A stretch of DNA of 64,000 nt, from positions 1 through 64,000 of the forward strand of contig JBJOII010000004.1 of NCBI GenBank assembly GCA_046047235.1. The letters are read 5' to 3'. Shown one piece after another: positions 18,691-27,457 of the stretch. Position 1 is the first letter of the stretch. The number at the start of each line of letters is the position of its first letter. The position numbers and the translations under genes were made by a program. The notes under the pieces were generated by a model, which searched no databases, was not told where the DNA came from, and worked only from the letters and a program-made list of their open reading frames with translations. The stretch is from JBMTVN01 sp046047235 (GTDB taxonomy: Bacteria > Verrucomicrobiota > Verrucomicrobiia > Limisphaerales > JAHDYP01).

Positions 18691-18722
18691 CGCCCCCGCC
18701 TCCCGGTGCCATCCTCAGCTCC

Positions 18723-20216
18723 ATGCGCACAATCCGCCTCCCCTGGATGCTCGGGTGCCTGACCTTTGCCCTCACGCTCACCACCCCCAACCTCAACGCA
18801 CGACTCTACGAAGCGAACTGGGATTCACTGGACCAACGTCCGGTCGCCGGATGGTTCGAGGACGCCAAGTTCGGCATCTTCATTCACTGGGGCCCTTACT
18901 CGGTCCCTGCCTACACCCCCAAAGGGACCTACTCGGAGTGGTACCAGTATTGGCTCCAGAACAAGACGCTGTTCGGCAACGGCAAGTTCAAAGGGGATGA
19001 AGTCTATGAGCAACACCGCAAGACCTACGGCGAGGACTTCCCCTATTACGGCTTCGGAGAAATGTTCACTGCCGACCTCTTTGATGCCGAACGCTGGGCC
19101 TCTCTATTCGCCCAGGCCGGCGCCCGCTACGTGGTCATCACCAGCAAACACCACGATGGCTTCTGCCTCTGGCCCAACGCGCAGGCCAACGATCGCGGTT
19201 TTCCCTGGAACAGCATGGAGGTGGGAGCCAAACGCGACCTCCTTGGCGAACTCACCCCGGCGGTCAAAGCCGCCGGCCTCAAGATGGGCTTCTACTACTC
19301 CCTCTACGAATGGTTCCACCCCTGGTGGCAATCCGATAAACCCCGCTTCATCACCGAGCACTTCCACCCCCAGTTCAAAGACCTCGTCCAACGCTACCAC
19401 CCCGATATCATGTGGGGCGACGGCGAATGGGACCTCGAAGCCGCCGATTGGAAAACTCCCGAACTCCTTGCCTGGCTCTTTAATGAGTCCCCCGTCAAGG
19501 ACTCGGTGGTCGTGAACGACCGCTGGGGCAAAGGCATCCGCCAAAAGCACGGCGGCTATTACACCACGGAATATGAGGCCACCGCCGAATACAACCGGCC
19601 CTGGGAAGAATGCCGCGGCATGGGCTTCTCCTTCGGCTATAACCACAACGAAGATATCGAAGACTATAACTCACCCCAAACGCTCATCCTGATGCTCACA
19701 GATATCGTCAGCCACGGCGGCAACCTCCTCCTCGATATAGGCCCCGACCACCGCGGTAAAATCCCCGTCATCATGCAGGAACGACTCCTCCAAATCGGGT
19801 CCTGGCTCAAACTCAACGGCGAGGCCATCTACGGCACCCGCAAGTGGACCCACTCGGAACAGTGGTCGGAAGGCCGACGTGACTACAAACCCGAAGGCCA
19901 AAGCTATCTCGGCGGCGACTACATCCTCAAACTCACGGTCGATCCGGAACCCGGCTACGCCGTCAAGGAGCTCTACTTCACCAGAAAAGAAGACACCCTC
20001 TACGCCATCAGTCCCCGTTGGCCCGGCGCTTCGCTCACGATCCGTGATATCCAGCTCCCGAAAAACTGTAAGGTCACCTGGCTGGCCAACGGACAAGAAC
20101 TCCAATGGTCCCAGCAAGGCAACCATGCCGTAATCCAAATGCCTGATTACACACCCGGCCTGCTGGAGCCCGCCCAACAGTCCGCCTACGTCTTTAAACT
20201 CTCCCACGCACTCTAA
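18723..20216 (+). CDS. GH29 alpha-L-fucosidase, exported
   Basis: 497 residues with a signal peptide (MRTIRLPWMLGCLTFALTL). Typical GH29 features: WFEDAKFGIFIHWGPYSVP near the N-terminus, SKHHDGFCLWP in the barrel, YHPDIMWGDGEWD carrying the likely nucleophile Asp233, and NDRWG. The retaining enzyme releases fucose from glycans; with a signal peptide it acts in the periplasm or outside. A C-terminal beta-sandwich follows the barrel (from about residue 365). It is monocistronic as far as visible. Which fucosyl linkage is cut is unknown. Confidence 0.94.
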   Translation: MRTIRLPWMLGCLTFALTLTTPNLNARLYEANWDSLDQRPVAGWFEDAKFGIFIHWGPYSVPAYTPKGTYSEWYQYWLQNKTLFGNGKFKGDEVYEQHRKTYGEDFPYYGFGEMFTADLFDAERWASLFAQAGARYVVITSKHHDGFCLWPNAQANDRGFPWNSMEVGAKRDLLGELTPAVKAAGLKMGFYYSLYEWFHPWWQSDKPRFITEHFHPQFKDLVQRYHPDIMWGDGEWDLEAADWKTPELLAWLFNESPVKDSVVVNDRWGKGIRQKHGGYYTTEYEATAEYNRPWEECRGMGFSFGYNHNEDIEDYNSPQTLILMLTDIVSHGGNLLLDIGPDHRGKIPVIMQERLLQIGSWLKLNGEAIYGTRKWTHSEQWSEGRRDYKPEGQSYLGGDYILKLTVDPEPGYAVKELYFTRKEDTLYAISPRWPGASLTIRDIQLPKNCKVTWLANGQELQWSQQGNHAVIQMPDYTPGLLEPAQQSAYVFKLSHAL

Positions 20217-20292
20217 CCCAACCGAGAGCTCTCACAGGAACACTCTGAGCAGTTGACATCACCCTGAAATGTGATTTCTTACACGCGTCGTT

Positions 20293-20673
20293 TTGCAGAA
20301 GTTCGTTATCAAGCTAGCCGCCTTCGCCTTAGTCCTGAACTTGGGACTGCATTGGTTCGTACTACAGACCATCGCTTGGGGCAGCATGCTTGTGACCTAC
20401 TCTCAAACCGCCACGCTGACCGAAGCTGTGGAGAAAACCTTCAACGGCAAAAACCCCTGCTCGATCTGTAAACTCGTTCAGGAAGGAAATGCCGAACAGC
20501 AGAAGGAACAGAAAACCCAGCTCAACAGCATCACCGGGCTCGAACTGGGAACGGTTTGGGCGGACAACACCTTCATCTTCGAAGGAACCATGCTGCCCCC
20601 TCCATCCCTCACCCCTCTCTACCGATCCCGCTCGGACGCGCCACCTATACCGCGTCCCAAATTCCTCAGCTGA
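20293..20673 (+). CDS. Small membrane-anchored protein with CSIC motif
   Basis: 126 residues from a TTG start (MQKFVIKLAAFALVL). An N-terminal transmembrane or signal helix (residues about 6-30) is followed by NGKNPCSICKLVQEG, a CxxC pair that could bind metal, a helical Lys/Gln-rich stretch and a Pro-rich tail (RPKFL). A TTGACA hexamer lies at 20253-20258, but no good -10 is paired with it. I do not recognise a characterised family; small CSIC proteins of this kind are known to me from metal-handling neighbourhoods, which is only a hint. It may belong with the next gene, 217 bp downstream. Confidence 0.65.
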   Translation: MQKFVIKLAAFALVLNLGLHWFVLQTIAWGSMLVTYSQTATLTEAVEKTFNGKNPCSICKLVQEGNAEQQKEQKTQLNSITGLELGTVWADNTFIFEGTMLPPPSLTPLYRSRSDAPPIPRPKFLS

Positions 20674-20890
20674 CAAACCTAGGACCTCCACGGCTCCACA
20701 GGCGTAGTCTGCCCCCATCTCGGCCTTCTACCCTGTAGTCCCCGTAGGACCGCAGTTCGTCATTCCCACCCAACCTATTTCCTCGCACCCGTGACGGCCC
20801 GGAGGAAGCTGTCTGCCCACGCCGGGAGTGCGAATCCACAACTGGATTTCTGTCACACCAAATAACCATAAACCTATCAGTCGTAGTCCA

Positions 20891-21706
20891 ATGAAAACTC
20901 AACTCAAACTAGCCCTGGCCTGCGCGGTCACCACACTGACCGCCAGCCTCAACTCCCACGCAGCAACGCTAACCACCGTTCCCATGCAGGGCGGTATGGC
21001 CATGCCCATGGTCTCCTATCACGCCTCCATGGGACATCTCCATGTCATGATGCCCGCAGATGTCCCCATCCTGACACCCCTGCTCGTCAGTAACCCGGAT
21101 GACAGCTTCGACCCCGCAGATCCCTGGTTCAATTCACTCGACCCCAGCCGCCAAAGCCTCGCCTTCAGCCGACGCTACGGCTTCGTCATGAATGCCGTCA
21201 CGGATCCCCTCCCCGCCGACACAGCCATCTGGATCCGTAATAATTCCAGCTCACCGGAATTGGAATTCTACCGCTACGCCGGCTCGGAACCCAAACTCTG
21301 GGAACCTATCTTCGGCACCGCCCAGTCGCCCAATGCACTGTTCTGGAACGGTATGATGTTCCACCCCGGAGTCGCCGCACCCGCAGGCACCAATGCCTAC
21401 TCCGCCACATTCGAACTCTACCTCGTTGATACCACCACCGGACTCGAAATCCCCGGCACCACCAGCGGCCCCCTCGAGTTCAATTGGACCAACCTCCCCG
21501 ATGGACGCCCGCAACTCGAAGTCGGCCGCCGGTTCATCGTCTCCTGGCCCGCCGAGGCCACGGGCTATATCCTCGAATGGGCCGACTCCGCGGACTCCAC
21601 CATCTGGACAGAAGTCACCGACGAACCGGTTATGCTCAACGGAAAACCTACCGTTATCCTTGGACAGGAACACGCCGGACGCTTCTACCGCATGCGCCAG
21701 CCTTAA
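20891..21706 (+). CDS. Exported protein resembling the all3515 (Zur-regulated) family
   Basis: 271 residues from ATG at 20891, which begins a signal peptide ([20 protein letters not shown]). The middle carries [42 protein letters not shown] and NGMMFHP, a set of motifs I associate with the all3515 family, described as Zur-repressed in cyanobacteria; that assignment is from memory and moderate. It is rich in His and Met near the N-terminus ([12 protein letters not shown]), which fits metal binding. The C-terminal ~65 residues ([20 protein letters not shown] to FYRMRQP) match in style the terminal module of other exported proteins here. No Zur box was seen upstream. Confidence 0.72.
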   Translation: MKTQLKLALACAVTTLTASLNSHAATLTTVPMQGGMAMPMVSYHASMGHLHVMMPADVPILTPLLVSNPDDSFDPADPWFNSLDPSRQSLAFSRRYGFVMNAVTDPLPADTAIWIRNNSSSPELEFYRYAGSEPKLWEPIFGTAQSPNALFWNGMMFHPGVAAPAGTNAYSATFELYLVDTTTGLEIPGTTSGPLEFNWTNLPDGRPQLEVGRRFIVSWPAEATGYILEWADSADSTIWTEVTDEPVMLNGKPTVILGQEHAGRFYRMRQP

Positions 21707-21716
21707 CCCGCCCGCA

Positions 21717-22436
21717 ATGCCAACCCCCCAATACAGCACCGTCAAACACCGCAGCCCGGGGGCATCCGCCCCCGGGCCCGCGGCCCCTCGCGCCAACGGC
21801 TTTACTCTCATCGAGTTGCTCGTGGTCATCGCCATCATCGCCATCCTGGCCGGACTCCTCCTGCCCGCCCTCGCCAAAGCCAAAGGCAAAGCCCGCTCCA
21901 TCCAGTGCCTCAGCCAAATGCGCCAAATCGGCCTCGCCGTCCAACTCTACGCCGACGACTACGCGGATGAACTCCCCCGCAGCCAACACTCCGCCTTTAC
22001 CCATAACCAACGCACTTGGGCCATCACTCTCGCCCCCCACCTTGGCTCCGATTCCACCACCTGGACCAACCTCCTCGATACTCTCTACAAATGCCCGGCC
22101 GACCGCCGCACCAACGGCTGGAGCTACGGACTCAATGTCTACTTCGAACTCGGTCCTGACGATGATTACCAAGGCAAACCTAAAACCTGGCGCCGCATCG
22201 GCGATGTCCCCCACCCCACCGCCACCGTCCTCTTCGCCGAAAACAACTCCGGCGCTGACCATATCATGCCCAACTTCTGGTCCTCCCCGCAGGATACGGT
22301 CGATGTCGCATCCGACCGTCACAACCAACGCGCCAATTATATCTTCGTCGATGGTCACGCAGCTACCCACCGCTTCGAGACCATCTACGAACCCGACCTC
22401 CATATCGATCAGTGGAACCCCAGTCTCGCCCAGTAA
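21717..22436 (+). CDS. Type II secretion/pseudopilin-like protein with H-X9-DG motif
   Basis: 239 residues from ATG at 21717, 10 bp after the previous stop. A prepilin cleavage/methylation segment ([21 protein letters not shown]) starts at about residue 29, followed by the usual Ala-Lys-rich helix. Near the C-terminus a histidine is followed, nine residues later, by Asp-Gly ([14 protein letters not shown]), the H-X9-DG signature of a pseudopilin-like family much expanded in Planctomycetes and Verrucomicrobia. After cleavage by a prepilin peptidase it would assemble in or associate with the inner membrane. Function of this expanded family is unclear. Confidence 0.9.
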   Translation: MPTPQYSTVKHRSPGASAPGPAAPRANGFTLIELLVVIAIIAILAGLLLPALAKAKGKARSIQCLSQMRQIGLAVQLYADDYADELPRSQHSAFTHNQRTWAITLAPHLGSDSTTWTNLLDTLYKCPADRRTNGWSYGLNVYFELGPDDDYQGKPKTWRRIGDVPHPTATVLFAENNSGADHIMPNFWSSPQDTVDVASDRHNQRANYIFVDGHAATHRFETIYEPDLHIDQWNPSLAQ

Positions 22437-22527
22437 ACCGCATCCCACACGATTCGCTACAATCTCGCTCAGGCAGGGCCGACCTGCGCATTGATCGCTG
22501 GCCCTTCCAACTCTTTCGCACAGGTAG

Positions 22528-22547
22528 GGGCACAGTCCTCTGTGCCC
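22528..22547. repeat. Small hairpin repeat, copy 2
   Basis: Perfect inverted repeat: GGGCACAG, loop TCCT, CTGTGCCC. The left flank CAGGTA and the loop match copy 1 at 5494-5511, while the innermost stem pair is G-C instead of C-G and the outer pair is G-C. Confidence 0.8.
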
Positions 22548-22777
22548 GCCAAATCATTCCACCCACCTCGCTGGGGTAAAGGCGCTTGCCGGAGTTTCTG
22601 AGTTTCCGAACAGCCCGTGCCGCTTCGCGGCTCGAAGCCGAAAGCCTCGACGAGGGAGACACTGACTGCCAACCCCCTACCACACTCTCGCGCGCGAAGC
22701 GCCTGTCCCCCAGCCCCCGCCCTCTCCCCTCTCCTCTCTACCCTCTCCTTGCGGCGCGACACCACGCGCCGCAATAG

Positions 22778-22903
22778 CCCCTCCGCCCTCCGCCCTCAGC
22801 GCTCAGCGCTCAGCCCTCAGCCCTCAGCCCTCAGCCCTCAGCCCTCAGCCCTCAGCCCTCAGCCCTCAGCCCTCAGCCCTCAGCCCTCAGCCCTCAGCCC
22901 TAA
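22778..22903. repeat. Long CCCTCAG heptamer array
   Basis: About 18 tandem 7-bp units. The first few are variants (CCCTCCG, GCGCTCAG) and the rest are nearly perfect CCCTCAG. It is the longest and most regular heptamer array of the window. Confidence 0.95.
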
Positions 22904-23017
22904 TCCCCAGTGCAATTTATGCTTATTGAATGACCATTGAGGTAAAGCGCGATTGCTGCCCAGCAGCAAGGGTGTCTAACACACAACCAACTTTTCTCCG
23001 CCGCATACCCCCCCAAC

Positions 23018-24874
23018 ATGAGCACCCCAGCTTCCTCGAACGATCGCCAACTCATCGAGGTCCACCAAGCCACCGTCCGGTTCGCCGGCGACTCCGGCGA
23101 CGGCATGCAGCTCGTCGGCAGCCAGTTCGCCGATCTATCCTCCCTCGTCGGTAATGCCATCCGTACCATGCCCGACTACCCGTCGGAAATCCGTGCCCCG
23201 GCCGGATCTCTCGCCGGCGTCAGTGGATATCAACTCAATTTTGCCGACGAAGAAGTCAGCACGCCGGGCGACGCCCCCTACGTCCTCGTCGCCATGAACC
23301 CCGCTGCACTGAAGGTCAATCTAAGCGAAGTCCAGGCCGGCGGAATTATCATCGTGAATCAGGACGAGTTCACCCCCTCCAACCTCAGCAAGGCCAAGTT
23401 CGCCACCAACCCGCTCGACGACGGCAGCCTCTCGGGATACCGCGTACTCCCCGTCCCCATGACCCGGCTCAACGACGAGGTCACCAAGGACACAGGACTC
23501 CCCGGCCGCGACCGCGCCCGCTGCAAAAACTTCTTCGCCCTCGGTATCTCGCTCTGGCTCTACGACCGCCCCCTTCAACCGATGCTCGAGTGGCTGATGA
23601 AAAAATTCGCCAAAACACCTCAGGTCATGGCCGCCAACGGCGCCAGCCTCCGCGCCGGTTACAACTTCGCCAACACCACGGAAATGTTCCGCGTCCACTT
23701 CCGCGTCGCCCCAGCCTCCCTACCCAAGGGACGCTACCGCCGCGTCACCGGTAATGAAGCCCTCGCCCTCGGCCTGATCGCCGCCGCCAACCGCGCCAAC
23801 CGCACTCTCCTCTACGCCAGTTACCCCATCACCCCCGCCAGCGATATCCTCCACGAAATCTCCAAACATAAACACTTCGACGCCCGCACCATCCAGTGCG
23901 AAGACGAAATCGCCGCCTGCTGCGCCGCCATCGGCGGCTCCTTCGGCGGTGCCATCGGCGCCACCGGCACCAGCGGCCCCGGCCTCGCACTTAAAGCCGA
24001 AGCCATGGGCCTCGCCGTCATGACCGAACTCCCCCTCGTCATCGTCGATGTTCAACGCGCTGGCCCCAGTACCGGCCTCCCCACCAAAACGGAACAGTCC
24101 GACCTCCTCATGGCCCTTCACGGCCGCCACGGCGAAGCCCCCATGATCGTCCTCGCCGCCGCTTCGCCAGCCGATTGCTTTAGCCTCGCCTTCGAAGCCG
24201 TCCGCCTCGCCACCAAGTTCATGACGCCCGTGCTGCTGCTCTCGGATAGCTTCCTGGCCAACAGCGCCGAGGCCCTCCCCATCCCCAACCCCGATAACCT
24301 ACCTGACCTGTGCATCGAATCACCCCCACCCAACCAACCCGGCTTCGCCCCCTATAAACGAAACCCCGAAACTCTCGCCCGTCCCTGGGCCCACCCCGGT
24401 ATCGAAGGCCTCGAACACCGTATCGGCGGCCTGGAAAAGGAAGATGTCACCGGCCAGGTCAGTTACGACGCCGCTAACCACGACTACATGGTCCGACTCC
24501 GCGCCCGCAAGATCGCCGGCGTCGCCAACGATGTCCCCGAAGCCAAGGTCGACGGCCCGGACTCCGGTGACCTCCTCGTCGTGGGCTGGGGCAGCACCTA
24601 CGGCGCCATCAACGCCGCCGTCAAAAACGCCCGCACGGAAGGCCACTCGGTCTCCCACCTCCACCTCCGCTACCTCAACCCGCCACCGCGTAAACTCGAA
24701 GAAACACTCCGCAGCTTCAAAAAAGTCCTCATCCCCGAAAATAACCTCGGCCAGCTCGCCTCCATCCTGCGCAGCCAGTTCCTGCTCAATGTCCAGTCCC
24801 TCACCAAAGTGGATGGCCGCCCCTTCCTCATCCGTGATCTCCGCAACGCTATCGAAGAAACCCTCCGAAAATGA
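23018..24874 (+). CDS. 2-oxoacid:ferredoxin oxidoreductase, alpha subunit (gamma-alpha fusion)
   Basis: 618 residues. Residues about 12-190 form the POR/KOR gamma domain (VRFAGDSGDGMQLVGSQFADL), and the remainder the alpha subunit with pyrimidine-binding domain (YASYPITPASDILHEIS, ATGTSGPGLALKAEAMGLA) and the transketolase-like C-terminal domain (LLVVGWGSTYGAI). This is the KorA type of two-subunit enzyme that oxidatively decarboxylates 2-oxoglutarate (or another 2-oxoacid) to an acyl-CoA with reduction of ferredoxin. The stop overlaps the beta-subunit start by ATGA. The 2-oxoglutarate preference is inferred from KorA-like architecture only. Confidence 0.93.
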   Translation: MSTPASSNDRQLIEVHQATVRFAGDSGDGMQLVGSQFADLSSLVGNAIRTMPDYPSEIRAPAGSLAGVSGYQLNFADEEVSTPGDAPYVLVAMNPAALKVNLSEVQAGGIIIVNQDEFTPSNLSKAKFATNPLDDGSLSGYRVLPVPMTRLNDEVTKDTGLPGRDRARCKNFFALGISLWLYDRPLQPMLEWLMKKFAKTPQVMAANGASLRAGYNFANTTEMFRVHFRVAPASLPKGRYRRVTGNEALALGLIAAANRANRTLLYASYPITPASDILHEISKHKHFDARTIQCEDEIAACCAAIGGSFGGAIGATGTSGPGLALKAEAMGLAVMTELPLVIVDVQRAGPSTGLPTKTEQSDLLMALHGRHGEAPMIVLAAASPADCFSLAFEAVRLATKFMTPVLLLSDSFLANSAEALPIPNPDNLPDLCIESPPPNQPGFAPYKRNPETLARPWAHPGIEGLEHRIGGLEKEDVTGQVSYDAANHDYMVRLRARKIAGVANDVPEAKVDGPDSGDLLVVGWGSTYGAINAAVKNARTEGHSVSHLHLRYLNPPPRKLEETLRSFKKVLIPENNLGQLASILRSQFLLNVQSLTKVDGRPFLIRDLRNAIEETLRK

Positions 24875-25935
24875 GCACACCATCCCCCATCCTCCCCGCC
24901 CCCTCAGCAAGCGGTAACTCCGACTGCCTCATCCAACTCACGCGTAAAGACTTCCAAACCCCACAGGAAGTCCGCTGGTGCCCAGGCTGCGGCGATTACG
25001 CCATCCTCACCCAGGTCCAGAAAACGCTCGCCCTAATCGGCATACCCAGACATCAGGTCGCCTTCGTCTCCGGTATCGGCTGCTCATCCCGCTTCCCCTA
25101 CTACGTCAATACCTACGGCGTCCACGGTATCCACGGCCGCGCCCCAGCCATCGCCACCGGACTCAAATGCGCCAACCCCGACCTCAGCGTCTGGGTGGTC
25201 ACCGGCGACGGCGACGGTCTCTCCATCGGCACCAACCACCTCATCCACTGCCTCCGCCGCAATATCGACGTCAATATCCTCCTCTTTAACAACCGCATCT
25301 ATGGCCTCACCAAAGGCCAATACTCCCCCACCTCCGAGTTCGGCAAACGCACCAAATCCTCTCCCCAAGGCACCATCGAACGCCCCATCTGGCCCGTGCG
25401 CACCGCCCTCGCCGCCCAAGCCACGTTCGTCGCCCGCACGGTCTATACCGACCCCGCCCACCTCGCCAAGACTCTCGAGGCCGCCGCCCGCCATAAAGGC
25501 ACTTCCTTCGTCGAAATCCTCCAAAACTGCCGCGTCTTTAACGACGGCACGTTCGACGATATCGGCGACCGCGGCCCCGATTCCGAAGTCCGTATCCTCC
25601 TCGAACACGGCAAACCCATCCGCTTCGGCAAAAACCAAAGCAAAGGTCTCATCGTCCGTGACATGGAACCCGTGATCGTCGATCTCGAAACCAACCAGGT
25701 CCCGGAATCAGAGACGCTCGTCCATAACGCCAAGGCCGTCTCCCCCGCTCTCGCAGAAATGCTCGCCGCCCTTGCCCCACCCGAGTTCCCCATCGCCCTC
25801 GGCGTCTTCCGCGCCGTCGAACGCCCAGTCTATAACGACCTGCTCATGGAACAGATCGATGACGCGGTCGAAAAAAAGGGGAAGGGCAACCTGGCCAAAC
25901 TCCTCAACGCAGGCACGACCTGGGAGGTGGAATAG
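24871..25935 (+). CDS. 2-oxoacid:ferredoxin oxidoreductase, beta subunit
   Basis: 354 residues, translationally coupled to the alpha subunit by a 4-bp ATGA overlap. Thiamine-diphosphate binding domain with WCPGCGDYAIL (cysteines of the [4Fe-4S] cluster), GIGCSSRFPYYVNTYGVHG and the GDGDGLSIGTNH Mg/ThDP motif. There is no added ferredoxin domain, so an external ferredoxin is the acceptor. The C-terminus is extended relative to short KorB proteins. It is followed 7 bp later by a histidine kinase gene, an unusual operon partner. Confidence 0.93.
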   Translation: MSTPSPILPAPSASGNSDCLIQLTRKDFQTPQEVRWCPGCGDYAILTQVQKTLALIGIPRHQVAFVSGIGCSSRFPYYVNTYGVHGIHGRAPAIATGLKCANPDLSVWVVTGDGDGLSIGTNHLIHCLRRNIDVNILLFNNRIYGLTKGQYSPTSEFGKRTKSSPQGTIERPIWPVRTALAAQATFVARTVYTDPAHLAKTLEAAARHKGTSFVEILQNCRVFNDGTFDDIGDRGPDSEVRILLEHGKPIRFGKNQSKGLIVRDMEPVIVDLETNQVPESETLVHNAKAVSPALAEMLAALAPPEFPIALGVFRAVERPVYNDLLMEQIDDAVEKKGKGNLAKLLNAGTTWEVE

Positions 25936-25941
25936 CGGCCC

Positions 25942-27453
25942 ATGGGCGAAACCAGCCCCGGAGTTGAAGCCGCGCCGATCCAACCGGCCTCCTTCCTCCT
26001 GCCCCCACCACCAGACCCATCCGCCCAATCCTCCCCCCCATCGCCAGACCACCCCACAGCCACCCCGGATCCAGACCCCTGGAACCGCCTGCTCCTCCGC
26101 CAAAATGCCGTCTGGTTCTGCCGCCTGCGCTGGATCGTCGTCGCCACCCTCGGCGCCGCAGGTCTACTCGGCCTCTTCCCCTCCCTAATGCAACCACTCG
26201 GCCTGGCCATCCCACCCGCCGTCCCACTCGTGTCCGCCGGCATCCTGGCCCTCCTCAATGGCCTCTTCGTCCAAATCATACCCGACGCCGATAACCCCGC
26301 CGCCACCCGCAATGCCAAACTCATCCTCTGGCTCCAAATTACCTGTGACTTGCTCGTCCTCACCGCAGTCGTCCATTGGCTGAATCGTGACCTCCCCTGC
26401 GCCCCCTTCATGTACCTCTTCCACATCATCCTCGCCTGCATCGTCTTCACCCCCGCCGAAAGCTTCACGGTCCTCGGTATGGCCGCCACATTCCTGCTCC
26501 TCTCCCTCATCGCCACCACCCAGGAATGGCTCCCCCATATGTCCGTCCTCCTCCCCGCCGAACCCATCAATACTCCGCACCCGGCCAACTCAGTCCACCT
26601 CGGATACCGCACCGGCTTCACGTTCCTGATCTGGGGCGTCATCTGGTACCTGGTCTCCTGGCTCGCCAGCAAACTCCAGCAACACGAACACCAGCTGGCC
26701 CTCACGAACCTCCAGCTCAAAGCCAGCGGTGAAGAACGCTCAGCTCACATGCTCCAAACTACCCACCAGCTCAAAGCCCCCTTCGCCGCCATCCACGCCC
26801 AAACCCAACTCCTCCTCGGCAATTACTGCGGCACCCTCCCCCAAAAAGCCCACCAGGTCGTCGAAACTATCGCCGCCCGCTCCATGGCCCTCTCCCGCCA
26901 AATCCAACAAATGCTCCAACTCGCCAACCTCCGATCCCAAGGCCAGTCCACACCCCAATGTAAATCCCTCGACCTCGCCGACCTCACCACTCAAACAATC
27001 CACCGCATCGAACCCAACGCACGCCAACGCAACATCACGCTCTCCACCCAGGTCGAACCCTCCCCACTCGAAGCCGTGGAAGACCACCTCACCATGCTGG
27101 TCGATAATCTCATCGTCAACGCAGTCAACTACTCCCACCCCAATAGCTCCGTCGAAGTCACCTGCCAACCCTCCGCCAACCACACGGTCACTCTCACAGT
27201 GCGGGACCACGGCATCGGTATCCTCAAGGAAAAACTCCCCCGTATCTTCGATGACTATTACCGCACGGAAGAAGCCGCCCAACATAACCGCACCTCCACC
27301 GGACTCGGACTCGCCGTCGTCCGCCAGGTCGCCCACTCCGCCAAGGCCACGGTCCAGGTCGAAAGCGCCCCCGGCTGGGGCACCCGATTCACCGTCCAAT
27401 TGCCCACCAGGCAAACCAAAACCAACCCATCACCCAAAAAGCACAGAAAGTAA
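25942..27453 (+). CDS. Membrane sensor histidine kinase
   Basis: 503 residues. A Pro-rich N-terminus (about 1-50) leads to six hydrophobic segments (about residues 58-250), with no recognisable extracellular sensor domain. A HisKA domain follows with the phospho-acceptor His275 in THQLKAPFAAIH (the usual Ser/Thr-Glu after His is replaced by Gln-Leu-Lys), then HATPase_c with N box DNLIVNAVNY, G1 RDHGIGI and G2 STGLGLAVV. The start is 7 bp after the KorB-like stop and the gene is followed by a receiver protein, so all four genes are likely one operon. Signal unknown; a redox or energy signal is an attractive guess from context. Confidence 0.9.
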   Translation: MGETSPGVEAAPIQPASFLLPPPPDPSAQSSPPSPDHPTATPDPDPWNRLLLRQNAVWFCRLRWIVVATLGAAGLLGLFPSLMQPLGLAIPPAVPLVSAGILALLNGLFVQIIPDADNPAATRNAKLILWLQITCDLLVLTAVVHWLNRDLPCAPFMYLFHIILACIVFTPAESFTVLGMAATFLLLSLIATTQEWLPHMSVLLPAEPINTPHPANSVHLGYRTGFTFLIWGVIWYLVSWLASKLQQHEHQLALTNLQLKASGEERSAHMLQTTHQLKAPFAAIHAQTQLLLGNYCGTLPQKAHQVVETIAARSMALSRQIQQMLQLANLRSQGQSTPQCKSLDLADLTTQTIHRIEPNARQRNITLSTQVEPSPLEAVEDHLTMLVDNLIVNAVNYSHPNSSVEVTCQPSANHTVTLTVRDHGIGILKEKLPRIFDDYYRTEEAAQHNRTSTGLGLAVVRQVAHSAKATVQVESAPGWGTRFTVQLPTRQTKTNPSPKKHRK

Positions 27454-27457
27454 CTCT

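Larger units (their letters stand above)
18297..18722. other. Intergenic region with mixed short tandem repeats
   Basis: About 425 bp, no supportable gene. It contains a degenerate hexamer tract of ATCGAA/ATCGGG/ATCGGT units (about 18316-18352), GAGTCAG heptamers (18354-18372), a GGACTACGGGGGACA module (about 18589-18603) and CCCTCAG/CGCTCGG heptamers up to the fucosidase start region. Module order matches the regions at 5820-6032 and 61080-61284. Confidence 0.75.
22437..23017. other. Intergenic region, hairpin and long heptamer array
   Basis: About 580 bp without a supportable gene. It holds the second GGGCACAG hairpin (22528-22547), C/T-rich sequence (about 22697-22750) and the longest CCCTCAG array (22778-22903), ending about 115 bp before the korA-like gene. 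ORFs here consist of repeated Ser-Ala-Leu-Ser-Pro-Gln-Pro and are artefacts of the repeat. Confidence 0.8.

Noticed and set aside
20253..20281. Promoter of the small CSIC protein
   Set aside because: TTGACA is present but no acceptable -10 at 16-18 bp; not listed as a feature.
22778..22903. CRISPR-like array
   Set aside because: The units are 7 bp and contiguous with no spacers; no cas genes are nearby.
22617..22940. ORF with repeated Ser-Ala-Leu-Ser-Pro-Gln-Pro
   Set aside because: Translation of the 7-bp array, no independent evidence for a protein.
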